A DNA stretch of 38,396 bases from Planctomycetales bacterium (GCA_020426925.1 JAGQPC010000268.1:1-38396); one strand, 5' to 3'; shown: positions 1-9,574, counted from the stretch's first letter. Numbers and translations: made by a program. The notes: generated by a model from the letters alone, not told the origin.

Positions 1-215
1 ACCAACGAACAGGCTTGCTGTACGAACCCGAGAACATCGATGAGATGGAGGCTGCCTGCCGGTTGTTGTTGTCCAACGCGAATCTTCGCGAACGCATAGG
101 ACGCGATGCAGCGGAACACATTCGCGAGAACTACACGTGGAGGAAGAATGCGGAACGAGTCGTCGAGTTGGCTGGTGAACTGCAGCGGAACGCAAAGGAG
201 TGCACGCAATGCTAA
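1..215 (+). CDS. Glycosyltransferase family 4, C-terminal fragment (5' end outside window)
   Basis: Only the last ~70 codons lie in the window. The frame is open from the left edge and reads QRTGLLYEPEN before LRERIGRDAAEHI and ENYTWRKNAERVVEL. A 'TGLLYEP' turn followed by a helical tail ending in a YTW-type motif is what the C-terminus of GT-B fold family 4 glycosyltransferases looks like. These enzymes move a sugar from a nucleotide donor onto a growing glycan at the cytoplasmic face of the membrane. The stop (213-215) overlaps the ATG of the next glycosyltransferase by 7 nt, so the two are probably co-transcribed. The donor-binding core is missing, so substrate cannot be guessed. Confidence 0.75.
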   Translation, partial: QRTGLLYEPENIDEMEAACRLLLSNANLRERIGRDAAEHIRENYTWRKNAERVVELAGELQRNAKECTQC

Positions 216-1285
216 GTCGCATCGGCTACGTCGTAAATTCGTTTCCAAAGCTCTCCGAGACTTTCATTGCAGAAGAAATCAACGAGTTGCAAAGTCGTGG
301 AATTCAAGTGAAGTTGCTTTCGCTGAACCGGCCTTCGGAAGAAGTCCAGCACAGCATAATTACTGGCGGTCGGCTGCAGGACCTAGTGGTCCACAATGAG
401 CGAGAATTCGCCCAGTGGGCCGACCGCCATCGACCAGATCTGATTCACGCACACTTCGCAACGCAGCCAACGGAATGTGCACGTCGCCTATCACTTGAGC
501 TTGATGTGCCGTATTCATTTACCGCTCATGGATACGATGTTTATCGCAAAGCACCGACCGACCTAGCCGATCGAGCAATATCGGCCATGGCGGTAGTTAC
601 CGTCTCTGATGCAAACAAAAGCTTCCTGGTCGAGGAGTATTCGATCCCTGGCGATCACATTCATGTCATTCCGTGTGGGATCAACACCGAAAAATTTTGC
701 CCGACTGATAACAGGAAAGACATCGCCCACATTGTTTGTGTCGCGCGACTCGCGCCAGTGAAGAACCTTGGGATGTTAGTGGAAGCCTGTCGCGTCTTGC
801 GTGACCGTAACGTTGACTTTCGCTGCTCAATCGTCGGTGAAGGACGTGCGAGAGAGAGTCTCACGTGCCAAATAGAACAGCACGGGCTCGGTAATCATGT
901 GGACCTTGTCGGTGCGAAGAAGCAGGACGAAGTGGTCAAGTACTGGCAGTCGGCGGACGTTGGCGTTCTGTGCAGCTTAAGCGAAGGCATGCCCGTTTGC
1001 CTGATGGAAGCCGCGTCGTGTGGTGTTTCGGTTGTAGCGAGAGAAGTTGGCGGTGTAAGTGAACTCGTTCAGCAACGAGTGACAGGACTAACCGTTGCCT
1101 CTGAAGACACGGCAGCTTTCGCGAACGCCATTGAGACGCTGCTCAAGAACGATGGCCTGTGCGCTGCAATGTCGCGAAACGCGCGACGTGAGGCGGTCGC
1201 AAGATTCTCGGTGAAGAAACAAGTGGATAGTTTGCTTCAAATTTGGGAAACCGCTGCCGTAACATGCGAGCACGGGAACTCATGA
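209..1285 (+). CDS. Glycosyltransferase family 4 (WcaL-like)
   Basis: 358 residues from ATG 209. A GTG at 200 is in frame, but it overlaps the AAAGGAG ribosome binding site (194-200), which sits 8 nt before the ATG, so ATG is the better start. The N-terminus YVVNSFPKLSETF matches the acceptor-domain start of colanic-acid WcaL/AmsK-type enzymes. A typical AHGYDVYR segment follows, and the donor-side EX7E motif is seen as E259-GMPVCLM-E267 followed by a VGGVSELV loop. It is therefore a retaining GT-B enzyme acting at the inner membrane in polysaccharide assembly. It overlaps the previous gene by 7 nt and the next by 4 nt (ATGA). Family assignment is firm; the sugar transferred is unknown. Confidence 0.88.
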   Translation: MLSRIGYVVNSFPKLSETFIAEEINELQSRGIQVKLLSLNRPSEEVQHSIITGGRLQDLVVHNEREFAQWADRHRPDLIHAHFATQPTECARRLSLELDVPYSFTAHGYDVYRKAPTDLADRAISAMAVVTVSDANKSFLVEEYSIPGDHIHVIPCGINTEKFCPTDNRKDIAHIVCVARLAPVKNLGMLVEACRVLRDRNVDFRCSIVGEGRARESLTCQIEQHGLGNHVDLVGAKKQDEVVKYWQSADVGVLCSLSEGMPVCLMEAASCGVSVVAREVGGVSELVQQRVTGLTVASEDTAAFANAIETLLKNDGLCAAMSRNARREAVARFSVKKQVDSLLQIWETAAVTCEHGNS

Positions 1286-2355
1286 CAGATTTCACACCAG
1301 CCTTGAGCGACGCTGCAATGCCTGAGATCAAGTTGGCACTGGATCTGTCGTTTGTTGAAGCTCAATTTCAGAGAAAGCTAAAACAACTGGCCGACGGCGG
1401 AAACGTCGCAGTCCAGGACTGCAAGGTTATCCACTACAAGCCGGGACGCCGGTGTGTGATCGATTACGATGTTGTCGTGAAGCATACCCAGCAACCAAAC
1501 CAACAACACCGGCTCATCGGCAAGATCCGCGCGAATCGTTTTGGCAAATCGGGTTATCGACGCCTCAACGCGCTTTGGGAAGCTGGATTCAACCGAGAAA
1601 CCGTTCGAGTACCTGAGCCGATTGGCGTCGTTCATCAACTTCACATGTGGCTTCAGCGCCACGTACCAGGGCGAACGTTTACTGAATTGCTTGCGGCTTA
1701 CATAGCAGCCAAAAAATCCGGGTGTCGAACGCAAGCGTTGGAAGACCGACTGCTCGAATTGGCAAGTCTTGTTGCGACAGCGGTGTGGAAGTTAAGTCAA
1801 ACGCCGATCGAATTTACAACACGTCACGGCATCGAACGTGAGTGCAAGATCTTACACGAGCGTCTCTTGCCGACGCGGTCGGACTCGGACGGACCCGATG
1901 GGCGAATTCGCAAACTATTGGACCGTGTTAATGACGTGGTCGCCAAGCATGAGCACAGCAGTCGCTTCCTGCCGATTCACCGCGACTTTTATTCGGACCA
2001 GGTCATCTGTCAGCAAGACACGATTCACGTGATCGATTTTGACACTGCCAGCCTCGGAGACCCTGCGCTGGACGTAGGCAATTTCAACGCCCACATCACT
2101 GAATTTAGTCTCCGTATATTGGGCGACCCGTTCGCCTTGCAGCAGATCGAAGATGCGATTGAGCGGCAATTCTTGCAGCTTGACTGTGACAGTTCGCGGG
2201 AAGCAGTGCAGCTTTACAAGTCCTTGGCGCTTGTTCGACACATCTACATCAGTACGTTGTTCGCGGAACGCGCTCGTTTCACAGAGCAGATCCTGGAGCT
2301 ATGTGAATCTCGATTGCTGAACGGAAACTCTAAGTTGCAGGGAGCTTCCGTATGA
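1282..2355 (+). CDS. APH-fold phosphotransferase (aminoglycoside phosphotransferase/choline kinase-like)
   Basis: 357 residues from ATG 1282, which forms an ATGA overlap with the upstream glycosyltransferase stop. In-frame starts further upstream lie inside that gene and are less likely. The kinase core is visible late in the protein: catalytic loop H233-R-D-F-Y-S-D-Q, then the metal-binding segment D252-F-D-T-A-S-L-G-D-P, the standard APH-fold pair. Such enzymes transfer phosphate from ATP to small hydroxyl substrates such as sugars, choline or aminoglycosides. Its location between a glycosyltransferase and an ABC exporter suggests phosphorylation of a sugar or a precursor of a surface glycan rather than drug resistance. 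It ends in another ATGA overlap with the transporter gene. Fold is well supported; substrate is not known. Confidence 0.82.
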   Translation: MTDFTPALSDAAMPEIKLALDLSFVEAQFQRKLKQLADGGNVAVQDCKVIHYKPGRRCVIDYDVVVKHTQQPNQQHRLIGKIRANRFGKSGYRRLNALWEAGFNRETVRVPEPIGVVHQLHMWLQRHVPGRTFTELLAAYIAAKKSGCRTQALEDRLLELASLVATAVWKLSQTPIEFTTRHGIERECKILHERLLPTRSDSDGPDGRIRKLLDRVNDVVAKHEHSSRFLPIHRDFYSDQVICQQDTIHVIDFDTASLGDPALDVGNFNAHITEFSLRILGDPFALQQIEDAIERQFLQLDCDSSREAVQLYKSLALVRHIYISTLFAERARFTEQILELCESRLLNGNSKLQGASV

Positions 2356-4142
2356 ATCAGCGCAGAACTTTTTGGCAAGTCGTTTACGATAATCTGGCGG
2401 CTTCGAAGCTATCGATTTGCTGCTCCGTAGTCTCGATGATCGCACTGTCCGTTACCGACTTGCTTCGGCCGTGGCCACTGAAAATCATTTTTGATTCAAT
2501 ACTGTTGGAACACGAACTGCCAACGACATTCGCATTTCTTCAGCCGCACGTCGAATCGGACAAAGTGTTTGCGGTCGTTGTGATTGCCAGCTTGATTGTT
2601 CTCATCGCTGCGTTTCGCGGAGCGTTCGCCTTCGTCGAGACCTACCACACTTCGAAGGTCGGCAATCAAATCGCATATTCACTTCGCACGCGACTGTTTG
2701 CCCACCTTCAACGGTTGCCATTGACGTATCACAACAGCAGTCGCCGCGCCGAATTGTTGGGAAAGATAGCAGGTGATACGGCGGCTGTGAAAGGATTCTT
2801 TTCCGATTCGGCTCTACTATTGGGATCGCACGTCATCACGATACTCGGCACGTTTGTCGTCATGTTCTTGTTGAATTGGAAACTTGCTGCTGTAGTGGCG
2901 GCGACGTTTCCCATTCTGATGGGGAATATCTACTTTCTCCATCAACGTGCATCTACATCTGCAAAAAAGCAGAGAAGAAAGGAAGACCAATTAGCAAATC
3001 AAATTAGTGAGGTTCTGAGCAGCATTTATCTGGTTCAGGCGTTTGGTCGTCAGCGATACGAACAACAGCGTTTCGAGGAACAAAGCCAAGAGTACATGGC
3101 TGAAAGCTTGTCGAACGCGAGGATTGAAAGTGCGGCTTCCCGGGCGGTTGAGATTACGACGGCGTTCGGAACCTTCGCTGTTGTGTTGTACGGTGCCGTG
3201 CTGGTGATCCAAACGCAAATGACGCCCGGTACGATTCTGGTGTTTTCGAGTTACTTGCACTCGCTATATCGTCCGATTCGACGACTTGTCAAAATCAGCA
3301 TTCGACTTTCTCGCCTTCAAGTGAGCGTTGCCCGCATCAACGAAGTGTTAGCGATTGAGCCAGAAATTGTCGACCGGGCAAACGCAATTCAGGTGCAACG
3401 AGTCCGTGGCTCTATTCGCTTTGACCACGTTGCTTTTCAGTATCCCAATCGATCGGACGCGGCGCTTCGCAATATCTGTCTGCAAATACAGCCCGGCGAA
3501 CATCTCGCGATTGTGGGCGCTTCTGGAGCTGGGAAATCGACGCTCATTGGTCTGTTGTTGCGTTTGTACGAACCGAGCAGTGGCAGAATACTGATTGATG
3601 ATGTCGATGTCAGAGATTACGCCGTCGAATCAATTCGCAATCAGATTTCGATTGTCATGCAAGATTCGATGTTATTGGGAATGTCCGTGTTCGACAACAT
3701 TGCATATGGCGAATTGAATGCCACCAACGATGATGTGTTAGAGGCGGCTCGACTCGCGTGCGTGCACGACTTCGTTTTGCAGTTGCCTGACAAATACGAC
3801 ACGATTATTGGCGAACGCGGTGCCAATCTTTCCGGCGGTCAACAACGTCGTATCGCGATCGCGAGGGCAATTGTCAGAAAGAGTCCAATTCTCGTATTAG
3901 ATGAACCAATGACAGGACTGGATGCAAAAAATGCAGCCGACGTAAAACGAGCCATTCACGCCGTATCACGAAATCGGACGACGATCACGATTACCCATGA
4001 TTTGCATTCTGCCGAAATGGCGGACCGCATCATCGTTTTGGACAGAGGTTCGATCGTCGAGACCGGCAGACCGAGCGACCTGCGTCGGAACTCGGGTACT
4101 TATCGGTCACTGCGAGAGCTGGGAATGGTCAAGACCGACTAA
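2352..4142 (+). CDS. ABC transporter, fused permease and ATPase (MsbA/lipid-exporter type)
   Basis: 596 residues, the usual size for a half-transporter. The N-terminal ~330 residues contain several hydrophobic spans and an RTRLFAHLQRLPLTYH coupling-helix region typical of the type I exporter membrane domain. The C-terminal ATPase has Walker A GASGAGKST (about residues 389-397), the signature LSGGQQRR (from 493), Walker B ILVLDEP (from 513) and the switch histidine in TITHD. After Walker B it reads PMTGLD rather than the commoner ATSALD. It should work as a homodimer in the inner membrane, flipping or exporting a lipid or lipid-linked glycan. A GGGAG sequence (2340-2344) precedes the start, which overlaps the upstream stop by 4 nt. 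Phosphotransferase-like genes on both sides suggest its cargo is a phosphorylated or glycosylated product. Confidence 0.92.
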   Translation: MNQRRTFWQVVYDNLAASKLSICCSVVSMIALSVTDLLRPWPLKIIFDSILLEHELPTTFAFLQPHVESDKVFAVVVIASLIVLIAAFRGAFAFVETYHTSKVGNQIAYSLRTRLFAHLQRLPLTYHNSSRRAELLGKIAGDTAAVKGFFSDSALLLGSHVITILGTFVVMFLLNWKLAAVVAATFPILMGNIYFLHQRASTSAKKQRRKEDQLANQISEVLSSIYLVQAFGRQRYEQQRFEEQSQEYMAESLSNARIESAASRAVEITTAFGTFAVVLYGAVLVIQTQMTPGTILVFSSYLHSLYRPIRRLVKISIRLSRLQVSVARINEVLAIEPEIVDRANAIQVQRVRGSIRFDHVAFQYPNRSDAALRNICLQIQPGEHLAIVGASGAGKSTLIGLLLRLYEPSSGRILIDDVDVRDYAVESIRNQISIVMQDSMLLGMSVFDNIAYGELNATNDDVLEAARLACVHDFVLQLPDKYDTIIGERGANLSGGQQRRIAIARAIVRKSPILVLDEPMTGLDAKNAADVKRAIHAVSRNRTTITITHDLHSAEMADRIIVLDRGSIVETGRPSDLRRNSGTYRSLRELGMVKTD

Positions 4143-4169
4143 CGAGCAACCCTCGATAGCTATCTAGTA

Positions 4170-5528
4170 ATGAACGACGATACGAATCTCCCTGGCGTAG
4201 TGATCGCACTCGACGAAGCAGAGATGGCGAAGCGTTTTGCGATCATGTTGTCCCGGCGTCACCAATCACGTTTTCGAGTGAATCGGTGCATAATTCGGCG
4301 CACTCGACACCGATCCGGTCGCCGCGCCATTGTCGAGTATGAGCTTGAGCTGGTTGACACACGCGGTCATTTTATTTCGGTGTACTGGCTCACCGCGTCC
4401 ATCTATTCCTCGAAAGATGCGAGCCTTTTGGCGAAGAAAGTGTGTCGTGATGTCAACGACCAAAATCACATCGCGTTTCCATTTTTGCCTGCGGAAGCAA
4501 TCACTGATTTGAATATATTGGTTCAGCCGTTTCCGTTTGACCGACGACTTCCTGGCCTAACCGAGATGTTTACACTGACGGCGGACTCTTGCTGCGCACG
4601 TGATTTAGTGTTTGCGTTGTTTGGTGAACACTGGTCGCCGATTGATGTTCGCACCTTAGTGGCTCGCTATCGAGCAGGCCTTGCAGCGGTCCTGAAGTAC
4701 TCGATCGTCGCGCAAAACAATCGCACGTCGCAGCGGGAAATTCGCGTCGCTTTCGCCAAGGTATTTCGTAATACAGAGGCGGTGCGGCAGAACGCGAGCT
4801 CGCTTCGCAAGCTTCGGAATCACGTGCAAGCTGTCGGAGTCGTCAAGCCGGTTTGTTGCGTTGATTCTGCGGCCGCACTCGTGTTGGCGGAAACTCCCGG
4901 CCGGACGCTCGCAGACGTGCTGTTAACCGAAAGTTGTGACATTATTGATGCTGAAGTTCGCCGCGTCGCCAAAGCGTTGGCGAAGTTTAATCAAGAACCG
5001 ACGATTTTTGCGCGCGAACCATCGAATTCGCAGCACCACGAAAGTCTTGTGCGATCATGCAAGCAGCTTTGCAAGGCCGCGCCTGGATTGACGAAACGAA
5101 TCGAACGTGCAATGAATCTTGCTTCACAAGCAGAAACCGTCGCTAAAGGTACTGTGCATGGTGACCTTAAGCTTGAGCACGTATTTGTTTCACCGGGAGA
5201 AATCCATTTGATCGACTGGGACTCATATTCCAGTCGTGATCCTGTATCCGATCCCGCCATGCTCATGGTGCGGATCTTTGCCCATGGCATCGAGCACGGA
5301 GGCTCGACTGCCAACTTTCAGAGAACTGTCGATCAGTTCTGCGCTGCCTATTTTTCGGCTGTACCGCCTGCTTGGGCAAAACGACTTGCTTCGCAGTTTG
5401 CCATGGCAGTGATTGAAGTTTCGCACAGCTACTACAGGCGTCGCGAGTCGTGCTGGTTCACCCTTGCTAAGGGGCTCATAGATCAGGCCGAAAGAATGGG
5501 CACGAAATCGCCAGTAGCCACTGCATGA
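4170..5528 (+). CDS. APH-fold phosphotransferase, large form
   Basis: 452 residues, about 100 longer than the other two APH-like proteins in the window. The catalytic loop is H330-G-D-L-K-L-E-H, followed by the metal-binding L-I-D349-W-D segment, then SSRDPVSDPAML, all in the usual APH order. The first ~200 residues resemble no domain I can name, although a short RHRSGRRAIVEYEL stretch echoes the N-terminal PGRRCVIDYDV region of the protein at 1282-2355, so the two may be distant paralogues. It starts 27 nt after the ABC transporter stop, in the same direction, with no strong ribosome binding site. A kinase acting on a sugar or amino-alcohol is likely; substrate unknown. Confidence 0.78.
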   Translation: MNDDTNLPGVVIALDEAEMAKRFAIMLSRRHQSRFRVNRCIIRRTRHRSGRRAIVEYELELVDTRGHFISVYWLTASIYSSKDASLLAKKVCRDVNDQNHIAFPFLPAEAITDLNILVQPFPFDRRLPGLTEMFTLTADSCCARDLVFALFGEHWSPIDVRTLVARYRAGLAAVLKYSIVAQNNRTSQREIRVAFAKVFRNTEAVRQNASSLRKLRNHVQAVGVVKPVCCVDSAAALVLAETPGRTLADVLLTESCDIIDAEVRRVAKALAKFNQEPTIFAREPSNSQHHESLVRSCKQLCKAAPGLTKRIERAMNLASQAETVAKGTVHGDLKLEHVFVSPGEIHLIDWDSYSSRDPVSDPAMLMVRIFAHGIEHGGSTANFQRTVDQFCAAYFSAVPPAWAKRLASQFAMAVIEVSHSYYRRRESCWFTLAKGLIDQAERMGTKSPVATA

Positions 5529-5633
5529 CTCTTGAATGTCGGCTGGTTGAAGCGTTTGGCGGATGATCCGGCGAAAACGGGCTATAGCTTACGCCAAGTG
5601 CCACATACCAAACCACTGCCATCGGAGTCCAAA

Positions 5634-7076
5634 ATGGGAATGTCACGAAAACTTCACCTGGAACAACTCGACAACAAACTGATGCTGACAACGGTCGTCG
5701 AGCACGATCTGCCCAACGATCGCCAGGAACTCGCTCAAGAGTTTACGATACCGGACGATGGTGTTGTCACGATCCAAGGCGTTTCCGACGACAAGGATGA
5801 CAAAGATTTTTTTAGAGTTCGAACGGAATCGGCTGTGACGTTGACGGTCGAAGTGGAATCCAACAATGACAATGTTCCACAGTTGGAAATCGAGGACCAA
5901 AGCGGCCAAGAGGTTTTGGAAACGGAGCCCAACGACGGAATAAATTCAGGTAATGTCGTGCTTCAAGCGTGGCAAACGTACTTTCTGCGACTTCGCAGCA
6001 AAGAAAAAGGTCGCGCAGAGTATACGGTTAGCTTAGTGTTCAATGACGACAGTGGAGAGGACAACAACGATAATGGCTCGAGCGACAGTGGCCAGGGGAC
6101 GAATGGAAATGGAAACACCACGAACGGTGATGAAGGTGCCGTTCACGAAATCGAGCCGAATGATCGCAAGTCAACCGCAAATACAATCGAACTCGGTCGC
6201 GATTCAACAGTCCAGATTACCGGAACATCGGTGAGTTCAGACGACGAAGACTTTTTTACGTTTGTTGCTACCGCGTCAGGTGTTTTGACCGGAAGTATCG
6301 TGTCGCCAAACGGCAATGTTGCTCAGCTGGAAGTCGAAGATACTTCCGGCCGAAATGTCTTGGAAACGGAACCCAACGATGGCGTGAACGCAGCATCAGG
6401 GGTCGTCGAGGAAGGAAATTCTTACTTCGCACGATTGCGTAGCAAGAACGATTCGCCAGCGGAATATGTCGTCACGCTCGCGATTCAACCAGGTGCCGAC
6501 AACAGCGGAAACAACAGTGAAAATCCTGTTGTTCAACGCGGGATCGTGAACGAAGTAGAACCCAACGACAAACTCAGCCAAGCGACAGTGTTTGCGTTTG
6601 ACGACGGAGGAACCGCTCAGTTAAACGGAGTCTCGGAAGGTAGCGCCGACTCGGATTACTTCCGATTCACGGCTCAAGACACAGGGCAATTGACCGTCCA
6701 GGTAAACGGTGCGTCAACTGTTGCTCAGTTGCAGATTGAGGACGCCAACGGCCACAGGATCTTTGAAACGGAACCGAATGACGGAATCAATTCAGGTCGA
6801 GTCGGCGTAACGGCAGGTCAAACTCATTCCATCCGGCTGCGCAGCAAGAACGACAGTGCAGCAACCTATTTGACTGACTTAGCATTCCGACAAGTTGGCG
6901 ATTCAAACGGCGATCAACTGTTCGATAGTTCGGACATGGTCCGAATTTTTCAAGCGGCAAAATATCGAACTGGTGCAGAGGCTACCTTTGAAGATGGAGA
7001 CTGGAACAACGATGGCGTTTTTGACGAAAAGGATCTGATTCTGGCATTCCAAGCCGGGCGATACGTCGGCTCCTGA
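5634..7076 (+). CDS. Secreted triple-repeat (PPC-like) protein with planctomycete extracellular N-terminus and C-terminal dockerin
   Basis: 480 residues from ATG 5634, chosen because GGAG (5624-5627) lies 6 nt upstream; the frame stays open further upstream but without domain content. The N-terminus RKLHLEQLDNKLMLT is the motif found at the start of many planctomycete secreted proteins. Three ~115-residue units follow, each opening with a (D/E)xPND motif (the first degenerate, DLPND) and carrying an internal ETEPNDG and a RLRSK strand, like bacterial pre-peptidase C-terminal domains. An Asn/Gly/Asp/Ser-rich linker (about 6041-6147) separates units 1 and 2. The last ~60 residues hold two Ca-binding loops, DSNGDQLFDSSD and DWNNDGVFDEKD, as in type I dockerins. 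It probably sits outside the cell and may dock to a cohesin-like partner. No enzymatic domain is visible. Confidence 0.85.
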   Translation: MGMSRKLHLEQLDNKLMLTTVVEHDLPNDRQELAQEFTIPDDGVVTIQGVSDDKDDKDFFRVRTESAVTLTVEVESNNDNVPQLEIEDQSGQEVLETEPNDGINSGNVVLQAWQTYFLRLRSKEKGRAEYTVSLVFNDDSGEDNNDNGSSDSGQGTNGNGNTTNGDEGAVHEIEPNDRKSTANTIELGRDSTVQITGTSVSSDDEDFFTFVATASGVLTGSIVSPNGNVAQLEVEDTSGRNVLETEPNDGVNAASGVVEEGNSYFARLRSKNDSPAEYVVTLAIQPGADNSGNNSENPVVQRGIVNEVEPNDKLSQATVFAFDDGGTAQLNGVSEGSADSDYFRFTAQDTGQLTVQVNGASTVAQLQIEDANGHRIFETEPNDGINSGRVGVTAGQTHSIRLRSKNDSAATYLTDLAFRQVGDSNGDQLFDSSDMVRIFQAAKYRTGAEATFEDGDWNNDGVFDEKDLILAFQAGRYVGS

Positions 7077-7096
7077 GGTCAGCTTCAGGCGGAACG

Positions 7097-9559
7097 CTAG
7101 TTTGTGATTTGAGCTTCACATTTCCGCAGCACGATTTCAAACCGTTGTTTTAAAGTTTCACCGCCAAGCGCCGGATGTAGCGCCTTCGTGACGCGTATCA
7201 CGTCGGCTGCCTCCTCCGCGTTGTTCGTTGCTAATAAGTTTGTTGCGATGCCGAGTTTCGCGCGAAACCATTCGTCTGTCGCTGGCCTACTACCTGCAGC
7301 CAGTTGCCGCCACCGCTCGATTGCTTTTTGAGGCTGGTTTGCCATTTCCAGTGTGGCCGCCAGTTCAATTTGGAGTGGAATGCTCAACGGCTGCTTTTCT
7401 AATTGAGCTGCAAGAACTTCCACCGCCTTGTCAAATTCGCCAGCATCGCACAGGCACCGAGCGAATAACCCTCGCACGAAGTCCGGCACGTTGTCATCGT
7501 CCTGCAATGCGTACAGTTTCAGTTGCAGTGGCGCGACTTGTTTTCGCTTGCGATCAGGTGCGGCTTCGTCAATTCGGAGCATCACGTTCCGGATTACTTC
7601 CGCTTCGACTTCCGTAAGATTTCCAGACAGCTCAATTGCATCTTGAATGCGAGATTGAAGCACGTACGCCAAAACCAGCAACGTCGTCGCCTTGTTTGCA
7701 CTGCGCAGGTCGCCCAGGTCGGTGGCGTTTTTTTTGAGCTGCAGCAGCTGTTGCTCTGCGGACGTAGTTTGCGCCGTGTGCCGCAACTGAAGGTCGATTG
7801 CGTGCAGGCGAGCCCATCTTTCAAGTTCTTCGTTATTGCTTGCCAACGATTCGGCGATTGAGTTGATGTGTTGCACGCCATTTTCAATTTGCGTTGGCTT
7901 CTGCTTAACGTCCTCGGCGGCGTCTACGAGCGTCTCATGGCAACGCAAAACCGCCGAGATCACCGCAGCGTACTCTTCAAAACCGGCGTCGATCTTGTCG
8001 TAGGCTGCAAGTGCTTCCTGGGATTGTTGCTGCCGCTGTCGCAACTGCCCAAGCCACCACGCCACTTGGGAAATCGTCTTGCTGTTTGGCCACCGGTCCA
8101 AGTGCTCGCTTAGCATCGAATCATAGACCGCGAGGCTTTTGGCATTTCCGGTTCCGACCAGTTGAGCCGCATCTACAATGGCAAGCAGGTGAGCGCTACT
8201 GGCGGCGGGATGATTCGGCAGCTGTTTCGCGGCATCGCGCAGAACGTTGACCGCCGTAGAAAACTTGCCTTGTTTATGGAGAACCGCTCCCGTGCGGTGC
8301 TGAAATTCAAATACCTTGTCGTGCAACTGCTTCTCTTTTGCCGAGGTTATCGCTTGCGTATACAATGCCACAGCTTCGTCGAACGAGCCTTCCGCGTAGG
8401 CACGTGCCGCCTGTGATTCGAGGCGAGCCAACTCTGCAGCGAGCTCTGAGCCGCCTCGGAGCGTTGCGAACGCAACTTCGGCTCGCCTCTGCCAATAGCC
8501 CGGAAATTCGCGACCAATAGTCTCCAATTGCTGGGCCGCGCGGATTTGCCAAACATCACTTGGCTTTCCTGTTTCGACCGCCAGCTGAACATAAAGTCTC
8601 AAAGTCTGATACGCGAATTCAGCCAAGGTCTGTTTCTCATTGCACCGAATGCTGCGTGCTGCGTCGGCGTGTTGTTGAGCGGCGCGCAGGTCTTGCGATT
8701 CCATTTCGAGTTCCATGTGTGCAATCGCTACGGACAACTTTACACACGGTGAAAGCGACGAATCGCTGGACAGGCTGGTGAGCAATTGTCGTGCGGCGGG
8801 ACGCTGGCCAAGCTGACGACGACATTCGGCGTCCAGCAGCTTTGCCTTCGCGGCGATCGATGGATTTGCCGTCAGTCTGGAAAGCGGTTCGGTAAGATCG
8901 GTAGCTCGAGCAAGCAACGTGATTCGATCAGTTTTCGAATCAGGAAAACACTCTGCCAGATTCACCCAAGTTCGAGCCAGCTCCCAATCGACCGTTTGCA
9001 GTAGCCGCTGTAACTGGACTTGCGTGAACGGACTGCGATTTTGTGTGCGACTGTTTGCATTTCGACTTGCCGCTTCGAGTTCTTTTTGCAAGGCTTCGAA
9101 GTCTTTAATCGCCTGTCTCGACAGAGCAATCGCCGCATCAAACCGATCGTTAGTGAGGTTCGCTTCCGCATCAAACCGAGCAAACTTAGCATTTGCCGAT
9201 TTCGTAATGGCAGCTTGAATAGAGACCAAGAAACCATAAGGGCTTCCTTTATGACTGCGGACGTATGCGTCCACGACTTTTTCTGCGTCTCCAATGAGAC
9301 TCGTCCGTTCCTTTGCGTCCATCGTTGACATGTGGGCTTCGGTCGTTCGCAAGTATTCGGTCAAAGTTAACGCGCGATCCGAATCTGTCAGTTTCGTGTT
9401 CAGCAGATCCAGGCACTTTCGTTCTGCTGCACGATAGAGACCTTGCCTTCGGAGCCTCTGCACTTGTTCGAAGTCTATGGCACGAGCGAACTGACACGTT
9501 AGAAAAACGTGCAGCAGCGACAACAAAGCGACAACTCGACAACGATTCGGAAACAACAT
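7097..9559 (-). CDS. Secreted TPR-repeat protein of unknown function
   Basis: 820 residues read leftward from 9559. The N-terminus (MLFPNRCRVVALLSLLHVF, then a hydrophobic stretch ending FARA before IDFEQ) is a classical signal peptide with an AxA-type cleavage site, so the protein should be periplasmic. The rest is helical with recurrent TPR-like units, for example YAEGSFDEAVALYTQAI and HKQGKFSTAVNVLRDA, with no catalytic domain that I can see. Such proteins usually serve as scaffolds for protein complexes. Its start lies 15 nt after the stop of the pseudouridine synthase gene, so they are probably one transcript. It converges tail to tail with the dockerin gene, 20 nt apart. Confidence 0.8.
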   Translation of the reverse strand: MLFPNRCRVVALLSLLHVFLTCQFARAIDFEQVQRLRRQGLYRAAERKCLDLLNTKLTDSDRALTLTEYLRTTEAHMSTMDAKERTSLIGDAEKVVDAYVRSHKGSPYGFLVSIQAAITKSANAKFARFDAEANLTNDRFDAAIALSRQAIKDFEALQKELEAASRNANSRTQNRSPFTQVQLQRLLQTVDWELARTWVNLAECFPDSKTDRITLLARATDLTEPLSRLTANPSIAAKAKLLDAECRRQLGQRPAARQLLTSLSSDSSLSPCVKLSVAIAHMELEMESQDLRAAQQHADAARSIRCNEKQTLAEFAYQTLRLYVQLAVETGKPSDVWQIRAAQQLETIGREFPGYWQRRAEVAFATLRGGSELAAELARLESQAARAYAEGSFDEAVALYTQAITSAKEKQLHDKVFEFQHRTGAVLHKQGKFSTAVNVLRDAAKQLPNHPAASSAHLLAIVDAAQLVGTGNAKSLAVYDSMLSEHLDRWPNSKTISQVAWWLGQLRQRQQQSQEALAAYDKIDAGFEEYAAVISAVLRCHETLVDAAEDVKQKPTQIENGVQHINSIAESLASNNEELERWARLHAIDLQLRHTAQTTSAEQQLLQLKKNATDLGDLRSANKATTLLVLAYVLQSRIQDAIELSGNLTEVEAEVIRNVMLRIDEAAPDRKRKQVAPLQLKLYALQDDDNVPDFVRGLFARCLCDAGEFDKAVEVLAAQLEKQPLSIPLQIELAATLEMANQPQKAIERWRQLAAGSRPATDEWFRAKLGIATNLLATNNAEEAADVIRVTKALHPALGGETLKQRFEIVLRKCEAQITN

Positions 9560-9574
9560 CCGATTAGCACCGTC

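Noticed and set aside
5526-5633. Readthrough from the second APH-like gene into the dockerin gene, which is in the same frame and open after the stop
   Set aside because: The downstream gene has its own GGAG and ATG at 5634 and a recognised N-terminal motif there. The ~100 nt between carry no domain content, so the shared frame is likely chance.
7228-9328. Several plus-strand open frames across the secreted TPR gene
   Set aside because: They are antisense shadows of the 820-residue minus-strand gene; none shows a domain or start signal.
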